In this document: positions 24,510-33,061 of the stretch, in pieces
How positions within the stretch are numbered: position 1 is the first letter of the stretch
How the letters are laid out: each line of letters starts with the position of its first letter
NCBI GenBank assembly: GCA_946545015.1
Contig: CAMNMV010000003.1
Coordinates: 1-56,967, forward strand
DNA length: 56,967 nt
Source: an uncultured Clostridium sp.
Lineage (GTDB): Bacteria > Bacillota > Clostridia > TANB77 > CAG-508
Direction of reading: 5' to 3'
The notes under the pieces: generated by a model
What the model was told of the DNA's origin: nothing
Seen by the model: only the letters and a program-made list of their open reading frames with translations
Database searches by the model: none
Made by a program: the position numbers and the translations under genes

Positions 24510-25622
24510 CTAAATATTATTTATTTCACTCTCATCTGCTGGAGCATTGTCTAAATAGTTCTCTAATTTTTTTAGTACTTCTTCAATTCCTGTTCCTTTA
24601 TAATAAGATGATATTGCAAAATTCAATCTTGGAGTTACATACTCTATATTTTTTTCTTCAATTTCATCATCATCAATATCAAGATTTCCATCTAAAGAAA
24701 TTTTTAATTTTTCTACAATTTCTTTTTGATCATTTAAGAAATCAGCTACCCCTTGGATTTCAACTCCAGAAAATACTATTGCAAATTTAGGTCCCATATA
24801 TCTTACAAAAATATAATCACTTGTTATTGTTTGTCCAATATATTCGCAAACTTTTGTTATAACTTTATTTCCTAACTCTCTTGAATAATTATTATTTATT
24901 TCTACTAAATTTGTGATTTTAAACATACACACTGTAGATTTTGTATAATTATCTATTATTTTCTTTCCATCACCATATAAATATGCTTCTGTTTTTAATC
25001 CTGAAAATTGATCTGTTCTTACTATTGATTCAAGTGTTTTTTGATGTACTACATTTTTTAGTACTGATACAATGTTTTCTTTAACAACATCTAGTATTGT
25101 TATATCAACATTGTCAAAATCATGTGGTGTTCCACTTTCTATAATCCAATATCCTATATATACATTATCTATATATAATGGAAAAAATATTGCAGATTTA
25201 GCTCTTCCAAATTCCATTTGTTGATATGGAAGCATTTCTCCTTCTTTGTTAATTGTTACATACTTAGGAGTTGCTGTAGTAATACTATCTCTAAACATTT
25301 CAACATTTTGTAATGATTTTAGTGAATTCCAATGTTTTTTATCAACATTAGATGCTTTTATAGTATATTCTGCTCCATCAAAAACCACTATGGTAGAATA
25401 TTTTATTTCGTATTTTTCAATCATTATTTCATTGATTCTTTCGATTTTTTCTTCAACAGTTGAACGATTCCCAACTACGCTCATAAAGTCTTGTACTATT
25501 GACAAGTTATTTATTCTATCATTGATGTTATTAAATGTTTGTATTTTTTTATGGATGCTATAATTGTATATTACTAAAGCAACTACTATTATAGCAAGTA
25601 CTACTACTATCGCTACTGCCAC
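24510..25622 (-). CDS. Membrane-anchored GAF plus degenerate GGDEF protein
   Basis: A 370-residue protein with an N-terminal membrane helix (residues 2-20), a GAF-like domain (about 40-185), and a GGDEF-fold domain (about 195-345). The diguanylate cyclase entry motif reads DQFSGLKTEAYL, and the catalytic GGDEF loop is replaced by YMGPKFAIVF (about 275-284), so it should not make c-di-GMP but could bind a nucleotide or partner. Translation starts at GTG behind AGGAGG. It lies 18 bp after the CpaE-like gene and 12 bp before ireB, so it belongs to the same transcript. Likely a sensory membrane protein of that module. Confidence 0.8.
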   Translation of the reverse strand: MAVAIVVVLAIIVVALVIYNYSIHKKIQTFNNINDRINNLSIVQDFMSVVGNRSTVEEKIERINEIMIEKYEIKYSTIVVFDGAEYTIKASNVDKKHWNSLKSLQNVEMFRDSITTATPKYVTINKEGEMLPYQQMEFGRAKSAIFFPLYIDNVYIGYWIIESGTPHDFDNVDITILDVVKENIVSVLKNVVHQKTLESIVRTDQFSGLKTEAYLYGDGKKIIDNYTKSTVCMFKITNLVEINNNYSRELGNKVITKVCEYIGQTITSDYIFVRYMGPKFAIVFSGVEIQGVADFLNDQKEIVEKLKISLDGNLDIDDDEIEEKNIEYVTPRLNFAISSYYKGTGIEEVLKKLENYLDNAPADESEINNI

Positions 25623-25640
25623 TATTTTTTCCTCCTAATT

Positions 25641-28568
25641 TTAATATTTCTTTTTCATTTGATTCAATGTTTCATTCATACTAGGCGTAAAAGTATTATT
25701 GTTATATGTTGGTGCTACTGGTGGTCTATATGTATTTCCACCTGGATTTGTTCTGTAAACCCAATTACATAAATCCTTTAATTTTTGCATAAATGTTTTT
25801 GAATATCCTTTAATTGACACATCACAATCTATTACACTTTCTAAATATCGTGTATAGATGTCTTGTTCAAATTGTATTGTCATTGAATTTTTAACTGCAT
25901 TATTTATATCAAATAAACTTGTCATAAAAGATTGTGCAGGATCTGTATATTTTGACATACCACCAATTATAGTTTTATCTGAAATTCCTCTTACTTTTAC
26001 ATATTTATTTAATATTATTTTTAATTTATTTTCGTCTAATACATTATGAGCTTTTAATTCTCTTAAGAATGCTGTTAATGGTTGAATTGTAAGTATATCT
26101 AATGATTGTACTAAACATATTTCTTGTGCATAATGGAAATATTCATATGGTGTATCATAATCACAATCAATTAATATTAAATCATGACTTCTTACTATTG
26201 GTTCTAATATTTTTTCTACATAATTTAGATTTTCTCTGTCTTCTGGCAATGATGTATATACTGTAAGATTTGAATTAGCTTTAACCCCTTTTGCTTGTCC
26301 TTGTACTAAATTATTCAAACAATTTTCAGCTATTTTGATCAAATCTTCTTCATTTTTTGTATAAATATAATATGAATTTTTATTTTTTGTTGTATCAAGT
26401 ATTGCAACATTAATTCCAATAGAAGATGCATATTCTGCTAAATTATTTACAATAAATGATGTACCATTTTTACTTGTTCCAACAAATGCAACTATTTTTT
26501 GGTTATCTCTTAACATCCTTAAAATATCAATATTTGATGAATAGTTATCATGTTGTTGAACATTATATTGATTATAACTATAATCATCATTACTGTTATT
26601 ATTATCAGTATTATTTACATTTTCAAATTCATCAAATGTTTTTTGATTATCCATGCTCTTATTGTTATTATAATTATTATCATAGCTTGTATCTTCTTCA
26701 AAACCTGGTAATACTGAACTATTGTCAGTATCAGTATTATTTACATTTTCGAATGTATCAAATGGGTTATATGTATTGTCATTATTACTATTATTATTGT
26801 TATAATCATTCTCAATGTTTGTTTCTTCTTCAAATCCTGGTAATACTGAACTATTATCATTATCTATATTATTTACGTTTTCAAATGCATCAAATGGGTT
26901 GTATGTATTATCATTATTATTTGAATTTTCAAATGCATCAAATGGATTATATGTATTATCATTATTTACACTATTATTGTGATAATCATTATTAAAGTTT
27001 GTTTCATCTTCAAATCCTGGTAATACTGTATCATTATTATTATCAGTATTATTTATATCTTCAAAGTCAGCAAATGGATCATATGTGTTATCATTACTGT
27101 TGTTGTCATTATTATAATAATCATTATTAGATATTTCTTCTTCAAATCCTGGTAATACTGTATCATTATTATTGTCAGTATTATTTATATCTTCAAAGTC
27201 AGCAAATGGATCATATGTGTTACCATTACTACTATAACTGCTGTTGTAATCATTATTAAAGTTTGTTTCTTCTTCAAATCCTGGTAATATAGCATCATTA
27301 TTATTTGTGTCTGCTACACTTGAAGATTGAGTGTTATTTAACTCTTCAAGTTCTGATAATACATTGTCTATATTACTATCATCTTCTTCCTGTACTACAG
27401 GATTTTTTCTTGGTCTTCCTCTTCCTCTTTTTGGATTTGCTTGAGCCTGTTCTTGTTCAGTGATTTCTTCAGGTGTTAATATTTTTTTAGGTCTTCCTCT
27501 TCCTCTTTTTACTTCTTGAACATTGTCTAAATTCATATCTTCTACAATATTATTAATTTCATCAATTGGATTGTTTTGATTATTATTATTATTTTCACTC
27601 ATATCAATTTTACTCTCACTATTTTTGATTTCATTTACTTTATTCATATTAGCTTTTTGCATTGCATTAATTCCAGCCGTATTCCTTTTTACTTCTGGAT
27701 CATGCTTTCTTGTTAATCTTTTTACATTTTGTGTATCAACAGCTGAAGGTATTATAATTGGATCTTTGGGTAAATTATCTGTTTTTTCCGTTCTTAATAA
27801 TTTTCCACTTGGTCCTAAATCAGGTTGTACATTATTTTTTGGTCTTCTAATTTTGTCTGTTACTGAATTATTATAAGACATTATCTGTTGATATTTTGGT
27901 GATTGCTCCTCCAACACTGCTCTAACATTTAAAGGTAAAAATTTACTTATAATTCTTAATTGTGCATCATTATATTGTGATACTATATTTTCAAAACTTG
28001 TAACATATTTTTCTTCATTTTTTCCTAATTTCTTATAATGTGCTAATATGTTTTGAATTTCTTGTTCACTTACATCATTTTCACTATATGATTTATATTC
28101 ATTATCATCTGTTTGGATATTATAATAGTCTATTGCTTCTCTTGCTGTACGAGGTTTATTTATTAATTTGCAAACCTCATCTGTGCTTCTGTCATTTCCA
28201 AGAACAGCATTATAAATTCCAATGCTATATAGTTTTTCTAGCATTTCTTCGCCTTTTGTTCTTCTATCTGATGTTATTAAAATTATAGGTATTCTATCAT
28301 CACCTTTAAAATTAGATGATTCATCACTAATGCTTTCCAATTTTCCAAATATAAATTTATCTATTTGTTGATATTGTGTATTTGTAAATGCTTCTAATTC
28401 TTCACTTATAATTATTCTATCATATGATTTATCTTTTTGTATTTCTTTTACTATTGCATTAAAATAGTATACATTTTTGCTTGTTACTATTTCTTTGTAA
28501 TCTCTTTGATATCTTTTAACAATTGTTTCAGATATTGTGTCATTGCTAACCGCAAATAATATTTTCAT
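25641..28568 (-). CDS. CpaE/TadZ-like protein with AT-hooks and Asn-rich repeats
   Basis: A 975-residue multidomain protein. Residues 1-150 look like a receiver-type domain (MKILFAVSND, RIIISEELEA, IPIILITSDRR) lacking the phospho-Asp. A helical linker follows, then two AT-hook motifs, KRGRGRPKK (354-362) and KRGRGRPRK (380-388). Residues 427-653 hold tandem Asn/Asp-rich repeats with LPGFEEE and TYxPFxxFE motifs. Residues 688-935 form a MinD/CpaE-like ATPase domain (KIVAFVGTSKNGTSFIVNNL, Walker B LILIDCDYD) whose Walker A lacks the usual lysines. Receiver plus deviant MinD-like ATPase is the TadZ/CpaE plan, used for polar placement of pili. AT-hooks are unusual in bacteria and hint at DNA contact. 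Function is not established. Confidence 0.8.
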   Translation of the reverse strand: MKILFAVSNDTISETIVKRYQRDYKEIVTSKNVYYFNAIVKEIQKDKSYDRIIISEELEAFTNTQYQQIDKFIFGKLESISDESSNFKGDDRIPIILITSDRRTKGEEMLEKLYSIGIYNAVLGNDRSTDEVCKLINKPRTAREAIDYYNIQTDDNEYKSYSENDVSEQEIQNILAHYKKLGKNEEKYVTSFENIVSQYNDAQLRIISKFLPLNVRAVLEEQSPKYQQIMSYNNSVTDKIRRPKNNVQPDLGPSGKLLRTEKTDNLPKDPIIIPSAVDTQNVKRLTRKHDPEVKRNTAGINAMQKANMNKVNEIKNSESKIDMSENNNNNQNNPIDEINNIVEDMNLDNVQEVKRGRGRPKKILTPEEITEQEQAQANPKRGRGRPRKNPVVQEEDDSNIDNVLSELEELNNTQSSSVADTNNNDAILPGFEEETNFNNDYNSSYSSNGNTYDPFADFEDINNTDNNNDTVLPGFEEEISNNDYYNNDNNSNDNTYDPFADFEDINNTDNNNDTVLPGFEDETNFNNDYHNNSVNNDNTYNPFDAFENSNNNDNTYNPFDAFENVNNIDNDNSSVLPGFEEETNIENDYNNNNSNNDNTYNPFDTFENVNNTDTDNSSVLPGFEEDTSYDNNYNNNKSMDNQKTFDEFENVNNTDNNNSNDDYSYNQYNVQQHDNYSSNIDILRMLRDNQKIVAFVGTSKNGTSFIVNNLAEYASSIGINVAILDTTKNKNSYYIYTKNEEDLIKIAENCLNNLVQGQAKGVKANSNLTVYTSLPEDRENLNYVEKILEPIVRSHDLILIDCDYDTPYEYFHYAQEICLVQSLDILTIQPLTAFLRELKAHNVLDENKLKIILNKYVKVRGISDKTIIGGMSKYTDPAQSFMTSLFDINNAVKNSMTIQFEQDIYTRYLESVIDCDVSIKGYSKTFMQKLKDLCNWVYRTNPGGNTYRPPVAPTYNNNTFTPSMNETLNQMKKKY
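26612..27290 (-). repeat. Tandem coding repeats (LPGFE / PFxxFE units)
   Basis: About five imperfect units of 40-48 codons within the CpaE-like gene. Each has an LPGFEEE-type motif, a stretch of Asn/Asp, then TYDPFADFEDINN or TYNPFDAFENVNN. At the DNA level blocks such as TCTTCAAATCCTGGTAATAC recur. The PFxxFE part is doubled once (about residues 540-562), suggesting slippage or recombination. Confidence 0.85.
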
Positions 28569-28571
28569 TTG

Positions 28572-28988
28572 TTACCCCCTTCCAAATTTTACAACGATAG
28601 CAAATACTAATGGTAAAACTTGGCATATAATTAGTATTGTGACGAAAGCTACAACCGCTCCTCTTCCTTGTTCTAATGTATCTAATTTTCTAATTCCTAT
28701 TATAGATTTATATATTGATCCTATTGCAATTCCTAAAAAGCATAATGGAATACTCCATATTCTTACAATATTAAGTATATATGCAACTAATCCATATGAT
28801 TCAGAACCATATTTTGCTTGATAATCCTCTATGGACTTTGCAGCATTATCCTTAATTTCTACAAGTTTGCTTTCTGTTTGATCATCTATTGCTTTGCCTT
28901 GTGCAGCATTTACATTTGCCGTACAAATAATCATACTTATTATTGTTATTATAACTAACATTATTATTACTATTGACGCTTTTTTCAT
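28572..28988 (-). CDS. Small VirB2/pilin-like membrane protein
   Basis: A 138-residue protein with a signal peptide (about residues 1-28; cleavage likely after N-V-N-A-A), a polar stretch, then two long hydrophobic segments (about 68-92 and 108-133) separated by a short loop, K-S-I-I-G-I-R-K-L-D-T-L-E-Q-G-R. This layout is that of VirB2/TrbC-type pilins and of small membrane proteins near type IV secretion genes, but no diagnostic motif is present. It is first in a transcript with the CpaE-like gene (3 bp gap), so both probably act at the membrane together. Family call is tentative. Confidence 0.6.
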   Translation of the reverse strand: MKKASIVIIMLVIITIISMIICTANVNAAQGKAIDDQTESKLVEIKDNAAKSIEDYQAKYGSESYGLVAYILNIVRIWSIPLCFLGIAIGSIYKSIIGIRKLDTLEQGRGAVVAFVTILIICQVLPLVFAIVVKFGRG

Positions 28989-29032
28989 ATTTTGCCCCTT
29001 TCTTTTGATACATTTAATTTTCTTACCTTTAT

Positions 29033-29061
29033 ATCATACAATAATATGTAAAAAATATCAA
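29033..29061 (-). promoter_or_regulatory. Promoter of the pilin-like/CpaE-like/ireB transcript
   Basis: Minus strand TTGATA (29061-29056), 17-base spacer, TATGAT (29038-29033), 45 bases before the ATG of the pilin-like gene. Confidence 0.65.
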
Positions 29062-29124
29062 GAATTTTTGGAAAATTAAGCTTTATTTTTTGATATTTTT
29101 TAAGAATTTTATATATTTTTATTA

Positions 29125-30366
29125 TTAAACTTTTTCATATAATAATTTAATATATTTATAAACACAATTTGCCCAATTTTTATCTGTAGCATATCTTTTA
29201 TTTACACCATTTACAGTTGCTCCATTATAAAATGTCCCTTTTGCTCGTTCGCCACCAAATATGCTAGTTCCTGCAGGATTTAAATAATATTTGGTTAATA
29301 CCCTCGCCATCAAGTCTATACTTTCTGCATATGTATTAAATGTATATGCTCCATTGTATGGATTTGAATCATATGCTCCATATCCAAATAAATTGTTCTT
29401 ATCTTTAGCAATTTTAGAAGTCCCCCATGCACTTTCATGTATTCCAATTGCTGCAACAAAAATACCATTAATATTATATTGTTTTTCTATATAATAAAAA
29501 TACTCTGCATTTTTCTCAAAAATCTTATTTACATCTTTTGGATCACTTAGTACTTTTTTAAATTGTTCCAAACTTAATCCACTTGGTTTATTTAAACTCA
29601 TATTCATATTTAATTCTTTTAATAATTCAGCTTTTGTTCTTTGATTTGCTAGTTGAGTTTTATCATTTGGATTTAAATAAGTTGCATTTAATTGTTTTAT
29701 CCATCCTGTTGTAGATGAACTTGATATTCTATACCAATCATTTGCTATTTCTAAAATCTTAAGTTCTTCATTTTTTGCTAGCACTGTAACTTTTCTAGAT
29801 GAATTATTAGGTTCACTCATTATTTCAGCTCTATCTGATGTAACGTAAATTTTATCTCCAACTTTAGCTTTGTAATCATATGTATAATTTGCAGTACCTA
29901 TTTCCACAATTTTATCTGCTGAAGCTTTAATAATCCTACTTCCCATTATTTCTTGTTTTACGTTTTTACCACCTACATAAATAGTTTTTATAGAATACTG
30001 TTGTATTCCTTCTCTTCCTTCTTGTACTACTTGAATTGTTCCTTTTGGCAATTCACTATTTTCCCTATATCTTGTCATAAATTCTAAAGTTTCTTCTTTA
30101 ATTTCAATTTCTTCTCTTGTAGATTCTTTGTTATTTTTCTTTATTATTTTATATATATCAACATCATCAGCTTTACTTATTTTTATATTTGAATTCTCTA
30201 ATTGTTGATTTTCTTCATTAGCATTAGCTTGCTTTGCATATGTATTATTTCTAGTCACTTTGACATAAATTATTATAGAAACTACTATAATAACACTAAT
30301 TATTGCTATATATATTATTTTTTTACCATCTATCTTACTTTTTTGATTATTTTCGTTTATTTTCAT
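29125..30366 (-). CDS. Membrane-anchored glucosaminidase with G5 and SH3b domains
   Basis: A 413-residue cell-wall hydrolase. Order: membrane anchor (about residues 14-34), Asn/Lys-rich linker, G5 domain (about 85-165; GTIQVVQEGREGIQQYS...VEIGT), SH3b domain (about 175-230; W-Y-R-I-S-S-S-S-T-T-G-W-I), and a mannosyl-glycoprotein endo-beta-N-acetylglucosaminidase/FlgJ-type domain (about 285-413; catalytic Glu in GIHESAWGTSKIAKDKNN, then NLFGYGAYD). It cleaves peptidoglycan glycan strands outside the membrane. The ATG at 30366 has AGGTGAT; a frame opening 16 codons earlier lies over the promoter. Single gene with a clear promoter. Confidence 0.9.
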   Translation of the reverse strand: MKINENNQKSKIDGKKIIYIAIISVIIVVSIIIYVKVTRNNTYAKQANANEENQQLENSNIKISKADDVDIYKIIKKNNKESTREEIEIKEETLEFMTRYRENSELPKGTIQVVQEGREGIQQYSIKTIYVGGKNVKQEIMGSRIIKASADKIVEIGTANYTYDYKAKVGDKIYVTSDRAEIMSEPNNSSRKVTVLAKNEELKILEIANDWYRISSSSTTGWIKQLNATYLNPNDKTQLANQRTKAELLKELNMNMSLNKPSGLSLEQFKKVLSDPKDVNKIFEKNAEYFYYIEKQYNINGIFVAAIGIHESAWGTSKIAKDKNNLFGYGAYDSNPYNGAYTFNTYAESIDLMARVLTKYYLNPAGTSIFGGERAKGTFYNGATVNGVNKRYATDKNWANCVYKYIKLLYEKV

Positions 30367-30385
30367 ATTATTATCACCTATATCA

Positions 30386-30414
30386 ATTTTAATATTTGTA
30401 TAAAAAAAAGTCAA
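30386..30414 (-). promoter_or_regulatory. Promoter of the glucosaminidase gene
   Basis: Minus strand TTGACT (30414-30409), 17-base spacer, TAAAAT (30391-30386). Confidence 0.7.
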
Positions 30415-30459
30415 TTTAAATATTTGGTAAAATTAATATAAATTATTATATAAAAATAA

Positions 30460-30488
30460 TTGATTAAAATTAGTTTTTGTAATATATT
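30460..30488 (+). promoter_or_regulatory. Promoter of the plus-strand secreted protein gene
   Basis: TTGATT (30460-30465), 17-base spacer, TATATT (30483-30488); divergent from the glucosaminidase promoter. Confidence 0.6.
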
Positions 30489-30516
30489 AATACTATCAAA
30501 CTAAGGAGGAAATATT

Positions 30517-31314
30517 TTGAAAAGAAAAACAATTATATCTATTATTTTATTAGCATTCTTAACACTTGTTTTAATCATACTTTCAAGTACAGTTCTAGGA
30601 AGACTTTGTACAAGTTCTAAGTGTGATAATTCAATTTTTGATTTTGCTGATAAAAATGAAAATGTGATTTTTTCAATAAATAAATGTGTATTATTTAATA
30701 ATTGCAATGCAAAAAATAAAACTAGTTCAATTTCTAATTTTACAATTGAAAACTTGTATCAATATACTGATATTGCCCTTTTTATTAATAATAATAGTAA
30801 TGAAAACACACTTGAAAATACTTTAAAAAGTGTAAAAATAAACAATCTAAAATTTTTAGAAGAGCCAAGTATTGGAAATCAAAAAATTTTTTATAAAAAT
30901 ATTAATTCTTTTGCTGAAGGATTAATTCCAGAAAATAACATTTTTGAAGATGAATTAGTTTTCAATATAAGTTCAAAAGATAATGAAGATTTATCTACAC
31001 CTACTCTTTACAACAATTGTGCTAATCCAATAGTTTTAAGTTATATAAATGAAAATATTAAATCAGATTATACTATAGCAGATACAACTTCCCCAATCAC
31101 TTATGATGGTTCATTACTAAAAAAATGTGGAGTTCTACTTAATTCTTTAAAAACAAAATTTTCATTTGATATTTATATAACTAATAACTTAAATCAAGAA
31201 TTTAAATGTACTATTTATATTGAACCACCTATTGAAACAGACAAAACTTCACTTTATGATGGTGCAATAACTCTAACTCAAAATACAAACTATAATTTTT
31301 ATAGATATAAATAA
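30517..31314 (+). CDS. Unknown secreted or membrane-anchored protein
   Basis: A 265-residue protein starting at TTG, strongly supported by AAGGAGGA six bases upstream. Residues 1-27 (MKRKTIISIILLAFLTLVL) are a signal or anchor, and the rest is extracytoplasmic, rich in Asn and Ser. Seven Cys occur, in loose pairs (R-L-C-T-S-S-K-C-D, N-K-C-V-L-F-N-N-C-N, Y-N-N-C, K-K-C-G, F-K-C-T). The C-terminal part (KTKFSFDIYITNNLNQEF) looks like beta strands. I do not recognise a family. It is one of two plus-strand protein genes, divergent from the glucosaminidase, which suggests an envelope role. Confidence 0.8.
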   Translation: MKRKTIISIILLAFLTLVLIILSSTVLGRLCTSSKCDNSIFDFADKNENVIFSINKCVLFNNCNAKNKTSSISNFTIENLYQYTDIALFINNNSNENTLENTLKSVKINNLKFLEEPSIGNQKIFYKNINSFAEGLIPENNIFEDELVFNISSKDNEDLSTPTLYNNCANPIVLSYINENIKSDYTIADTTSPITYDGSLLKKCGVLLNSLKTKFSFDIYITNNLNQEFKCTIYIEPPIETDKTSLYDGAITLTQNTNYNFYRYK

Positions 31315-31380
31315 AAAATTATAATAATTTATTTTAATTTAATAATAAAATCATTATTAAAAATTAAATTAATATGATAA

Positions 31381-31418
31381 AAAACAACCCACAAAATAAA
31401 TTTTGCAGGTTGTTTTTT
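31381..31418. terminator. Bidirectional terminator
   Basis: AAAACAACCC and GGTTGTTTTTTT pair outside an inner CAAAAT/ATTTTG stem. It lies between two convergent genes (30517 plus, 31471 minus) and has T-runs for both directions. Confidence 0.88.
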
Positions 31419-31470
31419 TGGTAACTTAGAGTAATAACGCAGAATAATAGTTTTTCATATAATTGTGAAC

Positions 31471-32934
31471 TTAGATATTATCTCTTATGATCATATCCTC
31501 GTTCTTAGGCCCTACGCCTATGTACTTTACCTTGCACTTAGTGATTTCTTCTATCGTTTTGATAAAGGTTTTAGCAAGTTCCGGTAATGAATCATAGGTA
31601 GTCATGTCTTTGGTGATCGTCCAGCCTCCATCAAAATCATCTTTGTACTTTGGAGTAGGAATTTCACCTGTGGTGTTGATATTATCAGGATAGTAATCAA
31701 TCTCCTGTCCCTGATAGTCGTAAGCATTGCAGATTTTGATTTTGCCATACTTTTTGCCCATCATTCCGATAGAATCTATGCAGTTAATGCACAGATAATC
31801 GGCTCCTGATTTTTCAACAGAATTTTTGAGCAGAATGCCATCAAAGGCTCCTGTTCTTCTCGGACGTTTTGTTGTCGCCCCATATTCACCGTTTTCATCA
31901 CGATAAATATCACCTTCTAAAGCTTCTTCTTTCTTGTAAGGAATAAGCTTTCCGTTAGCGTCAATATGTGATTCAAACTCTGTTGGGAATATTCCCTGCC
32001 CAACCTTTGAGAAATATGCTTTGGCAATAAGAATTACCTCTGTAACATCTTTATGGTTGAGATGAGCTCCTGAAAGTGTTCCAAGTGTATTTGCATCTGA
32101 ACTTGTAACCATCGGATAATGGCCTTCCTTCAGACTAAGGCATACCGACTGAGCACCTTCAACTACGATTGTGTTTGCAGGATTATTAAGAAATCCCTGT
32201 ACAAGCTGATGCCCGTTTACAATCGCCTTAGAAAACTGTCTTCCATACTCATGGTACTTAATAGCCAGTTTCTCAGGATGTACGAAGAAATCCATGTACT
32301 CTGCCCACTCTTCGTCTGTGAACATCGAATTGGTATTCTTCTTCTGCCAAGCATCATATGCATCAAACAAAGGCTTGTGCAGTGAAAGAACTTCTCCGAT
32401 TTTTTCTGTAAGCTCTCCTACAGGAAGCATCAGATCATAGACTTTGAGTCCAAATCTTGTTGTTTCATCTGCATATGCCGGGCCAATTCCCTTTGCAGTT
32501 GTTCCAACCTTCTTCAGTCTCAGCCACTCATGGAGTTTATCTAAAGCCTTATGATACGGAAACAGTACATTAGCTGTACCAGAAATCTTAAGTCTCTCCA
32601 TGACATCTTCGACTCCATACTCATAGATCTGCTTGATTTCCTCTACAAGGATATCATAGTCTACAACCGTTCCCTGTCCTATGAGGCATATTGTCTTGGG
32701 ATTTCCAATTCCTCCCGGAACCAGATGTAATGCAATTTTTTTGCCGTTTATATAAACGGTATGGCCTGCATTGGCTCCACCTGTAGCTCTGATAACAAGA
32801 TTTGCAATTGTCGCATAAAATGCAGCAACTTTTCCCTTGCCTTCATCGCCCCAGCATCCACCGATTATTACATATACCCGAGCCCTTCCTCTGTCGGATC
32901 CTATAACAACCATCTTCTGTTCTTTTGCACTCAT
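31471..32934 (-). CDS. purA: Divergent adenylosuccinate synthetase, foreign composition
   Basis: A 487-residue GTP-dependent adenylosuccinate synthetase (IMP plus Asp to adenylosuccinate). The P-loop GGCWGDEGKGK keeps the catalytic Asp (D30); NAGHTV keeps the catalytic His (H58); KGIGPAYADETTRFG, YPMVTSSDANTLG and TKRPRRTGAFD follow. It is longer than usual (about 430) because of an N-terminal extension of some 17 residues and an insert ahead of E-Y-G-A-T-T. The normal L-D-x-D-x-G-T-Y-P stretch reads LSLKEGHYP. G+C looks near 43%, far above neighbours, with C/G-ending codons (CTC, GCC, AAG), pointing to horizontal gain. The ATG (32934) has AAGGAGG; a Met seven codons earlier is rejected. It has its own promoter, long leader and terminator. 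Confidence 0.9.
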   Translation of the reverse strand: MSAKEQKMVVIGSDRGRARVYVIIGGCWGDEGKGKVAAFYATIANLVIRATGGANAGHTVYINGKKIALHLVPGGIGNPKTICLIGQGTVVDYDILVEEIKQIYEYGVEDVMERLKISGTANVLFPYHKALDKLHEWLRLKKVGTTAKGIGPAYADETTRFGLKVYDLMLPVGELTEKIGEVLSLHKPLFDAYDAWQKKNTNSMFTDEEWAEYMDFFVHPEKLAIKYHEYGRQFSKAIVNGHQLVQGFLNNPANTIVVEGAQSVCLSLKEGHYPMVTSSDANTLGTLSGAHLNHKDVTEVILIAKAYFSKVGQGIFPTEFESHIDANGKLIPYKKEEALEGDIYRDENGEYGATTKRPRRTGAFDGILLKNSVEKSGADYLCINCIDSIGMMGKKYGKIKICNAYDYQGQEIDYYPDNINTTGEIPTPKYKDDFDGGWTITKDMTTYDSLPELAKTFIKTIEEITKCKVKYIGVGPKNEDMIIRDNI

Positions 32935-33061
32935 ATTCGCGTCCTCCTTATGCAATTATTCTTGTGTCGTGCGATTAACATTAAACTATTGCTCTGCTAC
33001 TCTGCTAACTTAGCTATAAAACTATCATTAGTAAAGCTACCTAAGCATTTGCGCTGGGCTT
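32935..33061 (-). promoter_or_regulatory. Long untranslated leader of the foreign purA
   Basis: About 125 bases between the promoter and the gene. It has repeated AGTTAGCAGAG / AGTAGCAGAGC and possible GCTTAG/CTAAG pairing. No purine riboswitch core or T-box motif is recognised. Confidence 0.45.

Noticed and set aside
26456..26995. Tyr/His-rich plus-strand frame
   Set aside because: It is the antisense of the Asn/Asp-rich repeats of the CpaE-like gene and has no independent coding signal.
26600..27300. Regular repeats resembling a CRISPR array
   Set aside because: They lie in frame inside a long coding region, vary in unit length, and encode repeated peptide motifs; no cas genes are near.
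28572..28988. Firm type IV secretion assignment for the pilin-like protein
   Set aside because: Only topology supports it; no VirB4, VirB6 or relaxase gene is in the window.
31471..32934. PurZ (2-aminoadenine genome synthesis enzyme)
   Set aside because: The P-loop keeps the catalytic Asp of W-G-D-E-G-K-G-K and the protein is longer, not shorter, than PurA; no phage genes are nearby.
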